The position numbers were made by a program, and so were the translations under genes. From Stenotrophomonas sp. NA06056 (GTDB taxonomy: Bacteria > Pseudomonadota > Gammaproteobacteria > Xanthomonadales > Xanthomonadaceae), in assembly GCF_013364355.1 (NCBI RefSeq), contig NZ_CP054931.1, positions 2,542,001-2,606,000 of the forward strand: a stretch of DNA of 64,000 nucleotides, in the 5' to 3' direction. Positions within the stretch are counted from its first letter, which is position 1. Every line of letters starts with the position of its first letter. Below, one piece after another: positions 35,771 through 44,626 of the stretch. The notes beneath the pieces are model-generated. The model ran no database searches. It had not been told where the DNA came from and worked only from the letters and a program-made list of their open reading frames with translations.

Positions 35771-36646
35771 GTGCCTGACAACCTTCCCCCTGCTTTCGTC
35801 GCATATCCGCGCCTGCCCGGCCATCAATTGCTGAGCCTGCAGGGCGTGGATGCGGTGGCTTTTGCCCATGCGCAGTTCAGCAGCGATGTGACCGCCCTGC
35901 CCCTGCTGCACTGGCAGTGGAGCGCGTGGCTGAGCGCCAAAGGCCGCACCCTGGCGGTGTTCCAGCTGCTGCGGCTGGCCGATGACCATGTGCTGCTGGT
36001 GCTGGCCGATGGCGATGCCGATGCGATTGCGTCGCAACTGCAGCGCTTCGTGTTCCGCCGCAAAGTGAAACTGCAGGTCCATGCAGACCTGACTGCGGCC
36101 GGGGCCTTCACTGCGCCGGAAGCGGCCACCGGCGCGGCCATCGCGCAGGCCGGCAGCCAGGGCTGGGAACTGGACCTGGGCAGCGATGCACTGCCCCGCA
36201 CGCTGCGCATCGGCCCGGTCGAGGCCTTCCCGGCGAGCGACGAAGCCGAGGATGCAGCCTTCGCTCTGGCCTGGCGCCAGGCCGACCTGCGCTTTGGCCT
36301 GCCGCGACTGGAAGAAAGCCAGCGCGAGGTGTGGACCCCGCAGCAGCTGGGCCTGGACCGGCTCAATGGCTACAGCGTGAAGAAGGGCTGCTATCCCGGC
36401 CAGGAGATCGTCGCGCGCACCCATTTCCTCGGCAAGGCCAAGCGCGCGGTGCAGCTGCTGCATACCGGCGCACCGGCGCAGGCCGGCGATGGCGTGCAGC
36501 AGGACGGCGCCGCGCTCGGCACCCTGGCCAGCGTGGCAGGGGATCTGGCGCTGGCGGTGCTGCCGCTGGAGACCGGCGACAGCGAACTACAGGTGGGTGA
36601 TGCGCCCGCGCAGCGGATTCCATTGCTGGATGGGTTGGCGCGCTGA
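35771..36646 (+). CDS. ygfZ: Folate-binding Fe-S cluster repair/assembly protein YgfZ
   Basis: A 291-aa protein of the GcvT-related family. Diagnostic motif KKGCYPGQEIVART (K-G-C-Y-x-G-Q-E) at about 213-226. The start is GTG 35771. YgfZ uses folate to support some iron-sulfur enzymes, succinate dehydrogenase among them in mitochondria (IBA57), so its divergent placement next to the sdh genes is meaningful. The intergenic gap is only 39 bp, so promoters must overlap. Confidence 0.93.
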   Translation: MPDNLPPAFVAYPRLPGHQLLSLQGVDAVAFAHAQFSSDVTALPLLHWQWSAWLSAKGRTLAVFQLLRLADDHVLLVLADGDADAIASQLQRFVFRRKVKLQVHADLTAAGAFTAPEAATGAAIAQAGSQGWELDLGSDALPRTLRIGPVEAFPASDEAEDAAFALAWRQADLRFGLPRLEESQREVWTPQQLGLDRLNGYSVKKGCYPGQEIVARTHFLGKAKRAVQLLHTGAPAQAGDGVQQDGAALGTLASVAGDLALAVLPLETGDSELQVGDAPAQRIPLLDGLAR

Positions 36647-36665
36647 GGAACCGATCCGGCACGTC

Positions 36666-36688
36666 ATCCACGCGTGGCGTGGATCTAC
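36666..36688 (-). repeat. SMAG-type (GTAG) REP element
   Basis: ATCCACGC..GCGTGGAT with a GTAG head on the minus strand. A hairpin GTGCGGACC/GGTCCGCAC follows at 36701-36721. Confidence 0.88.
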
Positions 36689-36739
36689 TGAACCCGGTGG
36701 GTGCGGACCGTTGGTCCGCACGCGTTCGGCGAAGGAAAG

Positions 36740-36762
36740 GTAGTACCGGCCGCTGGCCGGCA
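36740..36762 (+). repeat. SMAG-type REP element, GCCGGCC variant
   Basis: GTAGTACCGGCC..GGCCGGCA, 7 bp from the end of the ABC ATPase gene. Confidence 0.85.
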
Positions 36763-36769
36763 CCACCGG

Positions 36770-37852
36770 TTACAGGCGCTCGCCGGTTTCCGGGTTGAAG
36801 AAATGCAGGCCCTGCGGGTGGATCGCCACCCGGATGTCCTCGCCCACGCCCGGCAGCGCCTGCGGCGCCACGCGCATGGTCAGCGCGTGCTGGCCGCTGC
36901 TCATGTTGACGAAGATCTCGTTTCCGACCGGCTCGATGCCTTCGATGCGCGCGGTGAACGCATGCGTGTCTTCACTGCCTGCCGGTTGCAGGTGTTCGGG
37001 ACGCACGCCCACCGCAATCGGCTTCTGCAGCCATGCCGGATCGATCGTCGCCTGCCCCAGCGGCGCCTGCCACGCGCCATCGACCACGGTCACGCCACCG
37101 GCGTCGCCCTGCAGCGTGCCGCGCAGCACGTTCATCGCCGGGCTGCCGAGGAAACCGGCCACGAACAGGTTGGCCGGACGGTCGTACAGCGCCATCGGCG
37201 TATCGATCTGCTGGATGATGCCGTCCTTCAGCACCACGATGCGCTGGCCCAGGGTCATCGCCTCGACCTGGTCGTGGGTCACGTAGATCATGGTGGTGCC
37301 CAGCTTGCGGTGCAGCTGCGCGATCTCGGTGCGCACGCTGTGCCGCAGCTTGGCATCGAGGTTGGACAGCGGCTCATCGAGCAGGAACACCGCCGGCTCG
37401 CGCACCAGCGCGCGGCCGAGTGCAACACGCTGGCGCTGGCCGCCGGACATCGCCTTGGGCAGCTTGTCCATCATGTCGGTCAGGCCCAGCGTCTGCGCGG
37501 CTTCGCTGATGCGCTTGTCGATGGTGGCCTTGTCATGGCCGCGCAGCTTCAGGCCAAAGGCCAGGTTCTCGGCCACGGTCATGTGCGGGTACAGCGCGTA
37601 ACTCTGGAACACCATCGCGATGTCGCGATCCTTCGGTGCCACGTCGTTGACCACGCGATCACCGATGGTCAACGTGCCGCCACTGATCTCTTCCAGCCCG
37701 GCCACCATCCGCAGCAGGGTCGATTTGCCACACCCCGACGGGCCGACCAGCACCATCAGCTCGCCGTCGGCGACCTCGAAGGTGGCGTCCTTCACCGCGA
37801 CCTGGCCGTTGTCGTAGACCTTGCGCACACCCTGCAACTGCACTTTTGCCAT
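36770..37852 (-). CDS. ugpC: Sugar ABC transporter ATPase (UgpC/MalK/MsmX-like), no permease nearby
   Basis: Cytosolic ATPase of the carbohydrate-uptake CUT1 class, 360 aa. Walker A GPSGCGKST, Q-loop FQSYALYPHMTVAENLAFGL, signature MSGGQRQRVALGRAL, Walker B VFLLDEPLSNLDAKLR, and a C-terminal OB-type regulatory domain (GVRPEHLQ...FFNPETGERL). The start is ATG 37852, with a possible ATG at 37861. No permease or binding protein is adjacent, so it may energise several uptake systems, like MsmX in Bacillus. It is divergent from zwf and shares a gap with a LacI-type operator. Confidence 0.85.
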   Translation of the reverse strand: MAKVQLQGVRKVYDNGQVAVKDATFEVADGELMVLVGPSGCGKSTLLRMVAGLEEISGGTLTIGDRVVNDVAPKDRDIAMVFQSYALYPHMTVAENLAFGLKLRGHDKATIDKRISEAAQTLGLTDMMDKLPKAMSGGQRQRVALGRALVREPAVFLLDEPLSNLDAKLRHSVRTEIAQLHRKLGTTMIYVTHDQVEAMTLGQRIVVLKDGIIQQIDTPMALYDRPANLFVAGFLGSPAMNVLRGTLQGDAGGVTVVDGAWQAPLGQATIDPAWLQKPIAVGVRPEHLQPAGSEDTHAFTARIEGIEPVGNEIFVNMSSGQHALTMRVAPQALPGVGEDIRVAIHPQGLHFFNPETGERL

Positions 37853-38204
37853 TTCACTCATCCAGTCCGCCCGACGCCGGGCTGTCTTTTGGGACTGCCT
37901 CGGCCCTCCCGATGGCAGTGATGATTGCGCGGTTGCCGCATGACGGCGACCACTGCAATCGAATACAGTTGCCCATTCTGCCATGTAAACGTTTTCACGT
38001 GGCACTATCCGACAGTCGGTGCGCGCCGACCTGCATCGTCGACCGAACGAAGGGTTGCCGCTGTAGTGGTTTCGATTGGAACGGTACTCCGGCAACCCGG
38101 AAAGCCGGTCCAGATGAGCCTCGGACAGGCAGTTGCGCGGATGTCCCCCGAACCCAGCCATGAAGCGATTGACAACGATGTCACCCGGATCTGAAACTCG
38201 AGCG
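37853..38204. other. 352-bp divergent control region, ABC ATPase / zwf
   Basis: Gene-free on both strands. The only strong signal is the operator at 37984-37997. No repeats of the families seen elsewhere are present, unusual for a gap of this size in the window. Short ORFs on both strands are not credible genes. Confidence 0.75.
37984..37997. promoter_or_regulatory. LacI/GalR-type operator TGTAAACGTTTTCA
   Basis: 14-bp near-palindrome with the central CG typical of LacI-family operators (TGTAANCGNTNNCA pattern). It lies about 130 bp from the ATPase start and 207 bp upstream of zwf, so one repressor could control both sugar uptake and the Entner-Doudoroff genes. The regulator gene is not in the window. 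Predicted from pattern only. Confidence 0.6.
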
Positions 38205-39641
38205 ATGCACGACACACTCTTCCTGTTTGGTGCCACAGGTGATCTGGCCCAGCGCTACCTGTTCCCTTCGCTGCTGCGCCTGCTCGGCGACGGCCTGCTA
38301 CCGGAGGATTTCCGCATCCGTGCGCTGGCCCTGTCCGGCCACGACACCGAAGCCTTCCATGACATCCTGCGCCCGCGACTGCAGCAGGCCATGCCAATGG
38401 CCAGTCAGGAGGACATCGCCTCGCTGCTGCGTCGCATCGACTACCGCTCGGTGGACCTGCGCGACGTCGACTCGGTGGCCGCTGCCGTGTCCGACCTGGT
38501 CGACCGCCGCTGCGTGAGCTACCTGGCGATCCCGCCGGGCCTGTACATCTCCACCTGCGAAGGCCTGGCCAAGGGTGGCGCGCTGGCCGCACCCGCGCGC
38601 CTGATGCTGGAGAAGCCGATCGGCAGCGACAGTGAAAGCGCCGAGGAGATCATCACCACCATCGGCCAGTGGATCGACGAAGACCGCGTGTTCCGCCTCG
38701 ATCACTACCTGGGCAAGGCGGCGGTGCAGAACCTGATCGCACTGCGTTTCGGCAATACGCTGCTGGAAGCGGTGTGGAACCGTAACTACATCGAATCGGT
38801 GCACATCCTGGTCGCCGAGAGCGAAGGCGTGGATGGCCGCGATGCCTACTACGCGCGCTCCGGCGCCCTGCGCGATATGGTGCAGAGCCACATCCTGCAG
38901 TTGCTGTGCATGGTGGCGATGGAGCCGCCGGCGTCGCTGGAAGCCGACCGCATCCGCGATGAGAAGGTCAAGGTGCTGCGCGCCCTGCGTCCGCTTGATG
39001 CCAAGCACGCCGCGCATGACAGCATCCGCGGCCGCTACACCGCCGGCAGCATCAACGGCCAGCCGGCACAGGCCTACCAGCCGCCGGAAGGCAGCGACGT
39101 GGAGACCTTCGCCGGTGTCACCGCGCACATCGACAACTGGCGCTGGAGCGGCGTGCCGTTCCACCTGGTCACCGGCAAGCGCCTGCCCGAGCGCACCACC
39201 CGCGTGGTGGTGACCCTCAAGCCGGTCACCCATTGGTTGTTCGAGCGTCCGCAGCGCGCGCAGGCCGCACCGAATCGCCTCGTGTTCCAGCTGCAGCCGC
39301 AGGAAAACATCGAACTGGGCCTGATGAGCAGCCTGGCCGGCCCGGAATGGGGCGCGCTGGAACTGCAGCCGCTGGAGCTGGAGCTGTCGGTGCCGACCGG
39401 CCTGCACCGCCGCATCGCCTACGAACGCCTGTTCCTGGATGCCTTCAACGGCAACCACACGCTGTTCGTGCGCGATGACGAAGTGCGCGCCGCCTGGGCT
39501 TGGATCGACAGCGTGGCCGACGCCTGGAAGGAGGCCAAGCTGCCGCTGGAGCCCTACCCCGCCGGCCAGTGGGGCCCGAGCAATGCGGGCGAGTTCCTGC
39601 CGCAGGGCGTGGATGCACCGGACAGCGGAGCGTCGGAATGA
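38205..39641 (+). CDS. zwf: Glucose-6-phosphate 1-dehydrogenase
   Basis: Oxidises glucose-6-phosphate to 6-phosphogluconolactone, the entry to the Entner-Doudoroff and pentose-phosphate routes; 478 aa. N-terminal NADP motif FGATGDLAQRYLFPSL; catalytic motif RLDHYLGKAAVQNL (His-Tyr-Leu-Gly-Lys). The usual E(T/V)VQN is AAVQN here, a conservative change. The start at ATG 38205 gives the standard N terminus. Its TGA overlaps the glk start (ATGA); first gene of zwf-glk-pgl-edd. Confidence 0.96.
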   Translation: MHDTLFLFGATGDLAQRYLFPSLLRLLGDGLLPEDFRIRALALSGHDTEAFHDILRPRLQQAMPMASQEDIASLLRRIDYRSVDLRDVDSVAAAVSDLVDRRCVSYLAIPPGLYISTCEGLAKGGALAAPARLMLEKPIGSDSESAEEIITTIGQWIDEDRVFRLDHYLGKAAVQNLIALRFGNTLLEAVWNRNYIESVHILVAESEGVDGRDAYYARSGALRDMVQSHILQLLCMVAMEPPASLEADRIRDEKVKVLRALRPLDAKHAAHDSIRGRYTAGSINGQPAQAYQPPEGSDVETFAGVTAHIDNWRWSGVPFHLVTGKRLPERTTRVVVTLKPVTHWLFERPQRAQAAPNRLVFQLQPQENIELGLMSSLAGPEWGALELQPLELELSVPTGLHRRIAYERLFLDAFNGNHTLFVRDDEVRAAWAWIDSVADAWKEAKLPLEPYPAGQWGPSNAGEFLPQGVDAPDSGASE

Positions 39642-40645
39642 GTGCCAGCAGCCAGCCCGTGCTGGTCGCCGACATCGGCGGCACCAACGCCCGCTTCGCC
39701 CTGGCCGACACCTCGCAGGACGCCCCGCTGCTGAAAGAGAGCATCCGCGAGTACGCAGTGGCGGAGTTCCCGTCGCTGGGTGATGCCGCACGCCACCATC
39801 TGGAACAGATTGGCGCCACCGCGAGCCGCGGCGTGTTCGCCGTCGCCGGTCGTGTCGATGGTGACGAAGCCCGCATCACCAACCATCCGTGGGTGATCTC
39901 GCGCAGCCGCACGGCCGCGATGCTCGGTTTCAACGAACTGCACCTGATCAACGACTTCGCCGCGCAGGCGATGGCGATCTCGCTGCTGCAGCCCGATGAC
40001 GTGGTCCAGGTCGGCGGTGCCTCCTGGGTTCCGGGCAAGCCGGGCCAGCCGCGCAATTACGCAGTGATCGGGCCGGGCACCGGCCTGGGCGTCGGCGGCC
40101 TGATCCTGCGCCACGGCCGCTGTTACCCGCTGGAAACCGAAGGCGGCCATGTCAGCTTCCCGCCGGGAACGCCGGAAGAGATCCGCATCCTGGAGATCCT
40201 GTCCGAGCAGTTCGGGCGCGTCTCCAACGAGCGACTGATCTGCGGCCCCGGCCTGGTCAACATCCATCGCGCCATCTGCGAGATGGCGGGTATCGACCCG
40301 GGCCAACTGCAGCCGGTGGACGTGACCGCTCGCGCCCTGCACGGCGATCCACAGGCGATGCGTACCGTGGATGTGTTCTGCGCGGTGTTCGGCGCGATTG
40401 CCGGTGACCTGGTGCTGACCCAGGGCGCCTGGGACGGCGTGTTCCTGACCGGCGGGCTGACTCCGAAGATGCTCGATTCATTGCAGCACTCCGGTTTCCG
40501 CCAGCGCTTCGAACACAAGGGCCGGTTCTCTTCGATCATGGCACGGGTGCCGTCGCTGGCCGTGATGCATCCCCACGCCGGACTGCTGGGCGCCGCTGCC
40601 TATGCTGCCGACGCCGAACGTGACGCACCAGGAGTTGCCGCATGA
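39638..40645 (+). CDS. glk: Glucokinase
   Basis: ATP-dependent kinase making glucose-6-phosphate; 335 aa, of the bacterial Glk family. N-terminal phosphate motif VADIGGTNARFAL; catalytic Asp in LHLINDFAAQA; ATP site IGPGTGLGVGGL; ETEGGHVSFPP. Overlaps zwf upstream and pgl downstream by 4 bp each, so it is tightly co-translated with them. Confidence 0.97.
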   Translation: MSASSQPVLVADIGGTNARFALADTSQDAPLLKESIREYAVAEFPSLGDAARHHLEQIGATASRGVFAVAGRVDGDEARITNHPWVISRSRTAAMLGFNELHLINDFAAQAMAISLLQPDDVVQVGGASWVPGKPGQPRNYAVIGPGTGLGVGGLILRHGRCYPLETEGGHVSFPPGTPEEIRILEILSEQFGRVSNERLICGPGLVNIHRAICEMAGIDPGQLQPVDVTARALHGDPQAMRTVDVFCAVFGAIAGDLVLTQGAWDGVFLTGGLTPKMLDSLQHSGFRQRFEHKGRFSSIMARVPSLAVMHPHAGLLGAAAYAADAERDAPGVAA

Positions 40646-41364
40646 CCCCCGTTTTCCACGACGACCGTATCGATTTCATCAACCACGGCGATGCCGATGG
40701 CTGGATCGAAGCGGTTGCTGCCGAAATGGCACAGGCGATCAACCACGACATCAACGAGCTGGGCCGCGCACGCATCCTGTTGTCCGGCGGCACCACGCCG
40801 GCACCGGTGTACCAGGCGCTGGCCGAGCTGGACGTGCATTGGGACCGCGTTGAAGTAAGCCTGGCCGACGAGCGCTGGTTGTCGCCGCAGGATCGTGACA
40901 GCAATGCATGGCTGGTGCGCGAAAACCTGCTCACGCGTGCCGAAGGTGCGCACTTCGATCCGCTGGTGCGGATCGGCAAGCCGCTGCCCGAGTGCGTCTA
41001 CACGGCCAACCTGCAGGCCCAGTACAGCCAGGCACCAAGCCTGGTTGCACTGGGCATGGGCAATGACGGCCACACCGCGTCGTTGTTCCCGGGCTCGCGC
41101 GACCTGCAGCGCGCCCTTGAAAGCACCTTGCCGTATGCCGCGCTTGATGCCACCGGCTGCCCCGGTGCCAATCAGTGGCCGCTGCGCATCACCCTGACTC
41201 CGCGCGGCCTCCGCCAGTGCCGCCAGCGCCTGCTGCTGCTGCGCGGCAAGCAGAAGCTGCAGGTGCTGCGCCAGGCATTGGACAGCAACGACCCCCAGCA
41301 GTATCCGATCCTCAACGCGATCAACCTGGACGGCGCGCGCCTGCGCGTCCACTGGGCTGATTGA
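40642..41364 (+). CDS. pgl: 6-phosphogluconolactonase
   Basis: Hydrolyses 6-phosphogluconolactone to 6-phosphogluconate; 240 aa, the DevB/SOL type. Motifs ILLSGGTTPAPVY, VSLADERWLSP and ALGMGNDGHTASLFPGS. It lies between glk and edd, completing the pathway. Confidence 0.96.
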   Translation: MTPVFHDDRIDFINHGDADGWIEAVAAEMAQAINHDINELGRARILLSGGTTPAPVYQALAELDVHWDRVEVSLADERWLSPQDRDSNAWLVRENLLTRAEGAHFDPLVRIGKPLPECVYTANLQAQYSQAPSLVALGMGNDGHTASLFPGSRDLQRALESTLPYAALDATGCPGANQWPLRITLTPRGLRQCRQRLLLLRGKQKLQVLRQALDSNDPQQYPILNAINLDGARLRVHWAD

Positions 41365-41422
41365 TGTCGGTGGCGGCGGCCTGCCGCCGCCCGCCTCTCG
41401 CCACCTCGAACGCCGGTAGCCA

Positions 41423-43339
41423 ATGAGCCTCCATCCGCAACTGCAAGCCATCACTGAGCGCGTCATCCGCCGCAGCGCCGCCTCGCGCGCCGCCTATCTG
41501 GCAGCAATCGACGCCTCCCTGCGCGATGGCCCGTTCCGCAGCCGCCTCAGCTGCGGCAATCTCGCCCACGGTTTCGCCGCCTGCGGTGGCACCGACAAGA
41601 GCCGCCTGCGCGGTGGCGTGACGGCCAATCTGGGCATCATCACTGCCTACAACGACATGCTGTCGGCACACCAGCCGTTCGAGACCTATCCCGAACAGAT
41701 CCGCGCGGTAGCCCGTGAACTCGGCGCGACCGCACAGGTGGCCGGCGCGGTGCCGGCGATGTGCGACGGCGTCACCCAGGGCCGTGGCGGCATGGAGCTG
41801 TCGCTGTTTTCGCGTGATGTGATCGCGCAGGCCACGGCGATCGGGCTCAGCCACGACATGTTCGATACCACCGTGTACCTCGGTGTGTGCGACAAGATCG
41901 TTCCGGGCCTGCTGATCGGCGCCCTCGCCTTTGGCCACCTACCCGCCGTGTTCGTGCCGGCCGGCCCGATGACGCCGGGCATTCCCAACAAGCAGAAGGC
42001 CGAAGTGCGCGAGCGCTACGCCGCCGGCGAAGCCACCCGCGAAGAACTGCTGGAAGCCGAATCGGCCTCCTATCACGGTGCGGGCACCTGCACCTTCTAC
42101 GGCACCGCAAATTCCAACCAGGTGCTGCTGGAGGCGATGGGTGTGCAGCTGCCGGGCGCGTCGTTCGTCAACCCGGATACCGCGCTGCGCGATGCGCTGA
42201 CCCGCGAAGCCACCGAGCGTGCGCTGGACATCACTGCGCTGGGCGACGACTTCCGCCCGCTGGGCCGGATCATCGACGAGCGCGCGATCATCAACGCGGT
42301 CATCGCGCTGATGGCCACCGGTGGCTCGACCAACCACACCATCCACTGGATCGCGGTGGCGCGTGCGGCCGGCATTGTGCTGACGTGGGACGACTTCGAC
42401 GAGCTGTCGCAGCTGATTCCGCTGCTGGCCCGCGTCTATCCGAACGGCGAAGCCGACGTGAACCGCTTCGCTGCAGCGGGCGGCCCGGCGTTCGTGTTCG
42501 GCGAGCTGATCAAGGCTGGCCTGATGCATGGCGATCTGGTCAGCGTGGCCCGTGGCGGCATGGCCGACTACGCCCTCGAACCGCAGCTGCGCGAGGGCAA
42601 GCTGGTCTATCTGCCGGGCCTGGAACGCAGTGCCGATGAAGAAGTGGTACGCGGTGTCGACAATCCGTTCGAGAGCCAGGGCGGCCTGCGCCTGCTGCGC
42701 GGCAACCTGGGCAAGTCACTGATCAAGCTGTCGGCGGTGAAGCCGCAGTACCGCACCATCGAAGCGCCAGCCGTGGTGGTGGATGCGCCGCAGGTGCTGA
42801 ACAAGCTGCACGCCGGCGGCCTGCTGCCTGAGCATTTCGTGGCGGTGGTGCGTTACCAGGGACCACGTGCGAACGGCATGCCCGAACTGCATTCGCTGGC
42901 ACCGCTGCTGGGTCTGCTGCAGAACCAGGGCCGGCGCGTGGCACTGGTCACCGATGGTCGCCTGTCCGGCGCGTCGGGCAAGATTCCGGCAGCCATCCAC
43001 GTGACGCCGGAAGCCGCACGCGGTGGTCCGCTGGGCAAGGTGCGCGAGGGCGACATCATCCGCCTGGATGGTGAGGCCGGCACGCTTGAAGTGCTGGTGG
43101 ATGCGGCCGAATGGGCCGCGCGTGCGCATGCGCCGAATACGGCACCGGCCGCCAATGACCTGGGCCGCAACCTGTTCGCGATCAACCGACGCGTGGTGGG
43201 TCCGGCGGATCAGGGGGCGATCTCGATTTCGTGTGGCCCGGCGGCGGCTGATGGGGGGCCGTGGGATTACGACGCGGAGTATGAGCTGGGGCACGATGCG
43301 GCGGCGGCGGCGGCGCCGCATGAGGCGAAGGACGCCTGA
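41423..43339 (+). CDS. edd: 6-phosphogluconate dehydratase
   Basis: Key Entner-Doudoroff enzyme producing KDPG; 638 aa, IlvD/Edd family with a labile Fe-S cluster. Cluster Cys residues lie in [12 protein letters not shown] and GVCDKIVPG; other family blocks are [20 protein letters not shown] and [19 protein letters not shown]. The 58-bp gap after pgl suggests the same operon. A structured repeat (43388-43493) separates it from eda. Confidence 0.97.
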   Translation: MSLHPQLQAITERVIRRSAASRAAYLAAIDASLRDGPFRSRLSCGNLAHGFAACGGTDKSRLRGGVTANLGIITAYNDMLSAHQPFETYPEQIRAVARELGATAQVAGAVPAMCDGVTQGRGGMELSLFSRDVIAQATAIGLSHDMFDTTVYLGVCDKIVPGLLIGALAFGHLPAVFVPAGPMTPGIPNKQKAEVRERYAAGEATREELLEAESASYHGAGTCTFYGTANSNQVLLEAMGVQLPGASFVNPDTALRDALTREATERALDITALGDDFRPLGRIIDERAIINAVIALMATGGSTNHTIHWIAVARAAGIVLTWDDFDELSQLIPLLARVYPNGEADVNRFAAAGGPAFVFGELIKAGLMHGDLVSVARGGMADYALEPQLREGKLVYLPGLERSADEEVVRGVDNPFESQGGLRLLRGNLGKSLIKLSAVKPQYRTIEAPAVVVDAPQVLNKLHAGGLLPEHFVAVVRYQGPRANGMPELHSLAPLLGLLQNQGRRVALVTDGRLSGASGKIPAAIHVTPEAARGGPLGKVREGDIIRLDGEAGTLEVLVDAAEWAARAHAPNTAPAANDLGRNLFAINRRVVGPADQGAISISCGPAAADGGPWDYDAEYELGHDAAAAAAPHEAKDA

Positions 43340-43570
43340 GGGATTGAAGAGCGTTGCGGGTTTGTCGCAGCGGTAGATTTCCTGGCTGAGGGCGCGATCA
43401 GCCCCAGCCGGGACACGCCGTAAACCCATCCATGGGGGCTCGGTCGCGGCATCCATGCCGCTCACGGTCCCGTCTGGGGCTGATCGCGCCCTCCTGACAC
43501 TCTCCGGCGCATCAATGCCGCGAAGTGATCATTGAAAATCAAATTCGAAAGCAAAGGCAGAAGCAGAGCT
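43340..43570. other. edd-eda gap carrying a structured repeat
   Basis: Structured element D (43388-43493) fills half of the gap. The AT-rich 43520-43560 stretch (GTGATCATTGAAAATCAAAT) before eda could hold a separate eda promoter. Confidence 0.6.
43388..43493 (+). repeat. Structured hairpin element, copy D
   Basis: Arms 43388-43414 and 43467-43493 pair over 27 positions with one mismatch. Core: CACGCCGTAA, hairpin 1 CCCA-TCCA-TGGG, linker GGCTCGGTC, hairpin 2 GCGGCA-TCCA-TGCCGC. Arms unrelated to those of the other copies. Lies inside the edd-eda unit. Confidence 0.85.
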
Positions 43571-44230
43571 ATGGGTATCGAACAACATCAGGTGCGGGCG
43601 GCGGAGCTGTTGCATGCGGCGGGCATCCTGCCGGTGGTGACGATTCATACGCTGGACCAGGCACGCGCGGTCAGTGCAGCGTTGCTGGAAGGTGGTCTGC
43701 CGGCGATCGAGCTGACGCTGCGGACGCCGGTAGCGATGGAAGCGCTGGCGATGCTCAAGCGTGAGCTGCCGGATGTGGTGGTCGGTGCCGGCACGGTGCT
43801 GACCGTGGAGCAGATGCAGCAGTCCATCGATGCGGGCGCGGATTTCCTGGTGACGCCGGGTACGCCGCCGGTACTGGCCGATGCGCTGGCCGCTGCTCCG
43901 CTGCCGGTGGTGCCGGGTGCAGCCACGCCGACCGAGCTGCTGTCGCTCTACGCGCGCGGCTTCCGCGTGTGCAAGCTGTTCCCGGCCACAGCCGTGGGCG
44001 GCCTGGCGATGATCAAGGGCGTTGCTGGCCCGATTGCCGACCTCAAGCTGTGCCCGACCGGTGGCATCACCGAGAACACCGCCGCCGAGTACCTGGAGCA
44101 GAAGAACGTGGTCTGCATCGGTGGCTCGTGGATGGTGCCGGGCAACTGGATCGATGCGGGCCAGTGGGACAAGGTGCGCGAAAGCGCGGCGCAGGCCGCG
44201 AAGATCGTCAAGCGCGTACGCGGCCACTGA
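43571..44230 (+). CDS. eda: KDPG / KHG aldolase
   Basis: Splits 2-keto-3-deoxy-6-phosphogluconate to pyruvate and glyceraldehyde-3-phosphate; 219 aa trimeric class I aldolase. Schiff-base Lys135 in RVCKLFPATAVGG; catalytic Glu in LPAIELTLRTPVA; phosphate site KLCPTGGI. Last gene of the pathway set, 231 bp after edd. Confidence 0.97.
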   Translation: MGIEQHQVRAAELLHAAGILPVVTIHTLDQARAVSAALLEGGLPAIELTLRTPVAMEALAMLKRELPDVVVGAGTVLTVEQMQQSIDAGADFLVTPGTPPVLADALAAAPLPVVPGAATPTELLSLYARGFRVCKLFPATAVGGLAMIKGVAGPIADLKLCPTGGITENTAAEYLEQKNVVCIGGSWMVPGNWIDAGQWDKVRESAAQAAKIVKRVRGH

Positions 44231-44243
44231 GTCCGATGCAGGT

Positions 44244-44267
44244 GTAGAGCCGAGCCCACGCTCGGCT
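44244..44267 (+). repeat. SMAG-type REP element, GAGCCGAGC variant
   Basis: GTAGAGCCGAGCC..GCTCGGCT just after eda; a plausible transcript end for the operon. Confidence 0.75.
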
Positions 44268-44469
44268 CCGCGCCAGCGGACCGGAAAGCAGCCGAGCATG
44301 GCTATGCCGGTCGTCCTGACCGGCACCCTTTGGGCCGTCGCAAGCGACGTTGGCAGCGGCTCCTGCCGCTACCTTCGGCTCTACAAAAGCCAGCATCCCG
44401 AGCGCGCGACCCGCTCCCGCTCTTCCTTCTTCATTCCGCGGTGGATGCCACAGGAAACTGTCCAAGGTC

Positions 44470-44565
44470 GGGCAGGTTGGGTTCGCGGGGGTGTGAGCCG
44501 CATGGATGCGGCGACCAAGCCCCCATGGATGGGTTCACGGCGTCCCCCGCGAACCCAACCTGCCC
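44470..44565 (-). repeat. Structured hairpin element, copy E
   Basis: Arms 44470-44491 and 44544-44565 are perfect 22-bp complements. Minus-strand core: hairpin 1 CCCA-TCCA-TGGG and hairpin 2 GCCGCA-TCCA-TGCGGC, then TCAC pairing with GTGA. The flank GGAAACTGTCC at 44453-44463 is the complement of the CAGTTTCC flank of copy B. Confidence 0.85.
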
Positions 44566-44626
44566 GGCCATGCCACCGATGTCAGCGGCGATACACCGCG
44601 AGGGGCTCAGCCGTTGGCCGAAACCC

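Larger units (their letters stand above)
44231..44626. other. 396-bp gap with REP fragments and structured element E
   Basis: A GTAG repeat (44244-44267), imperfect hairpins around 44300-44385 (for example GTCGCAAGCGAC and CCGGTCGTCCTGACCGG), then copy E (44470-44565). No coding ORF is supported. Confidence 0.75.

Noticed and set aside
38133-38204. Longer zwf start at an upstream ATG
   Set aside because: The extra 24 residues (beginning MRGCPPNPAMKRL) have no family counterpart; the N terminus from 38205 matches G6PDH directly.
41365-43570. HexR-type operator near edd or eda
   Set aside because: No TGTARTNNNNNTACA-like palindrome was found in the pgl-edd or edd-eda gaps by eye.
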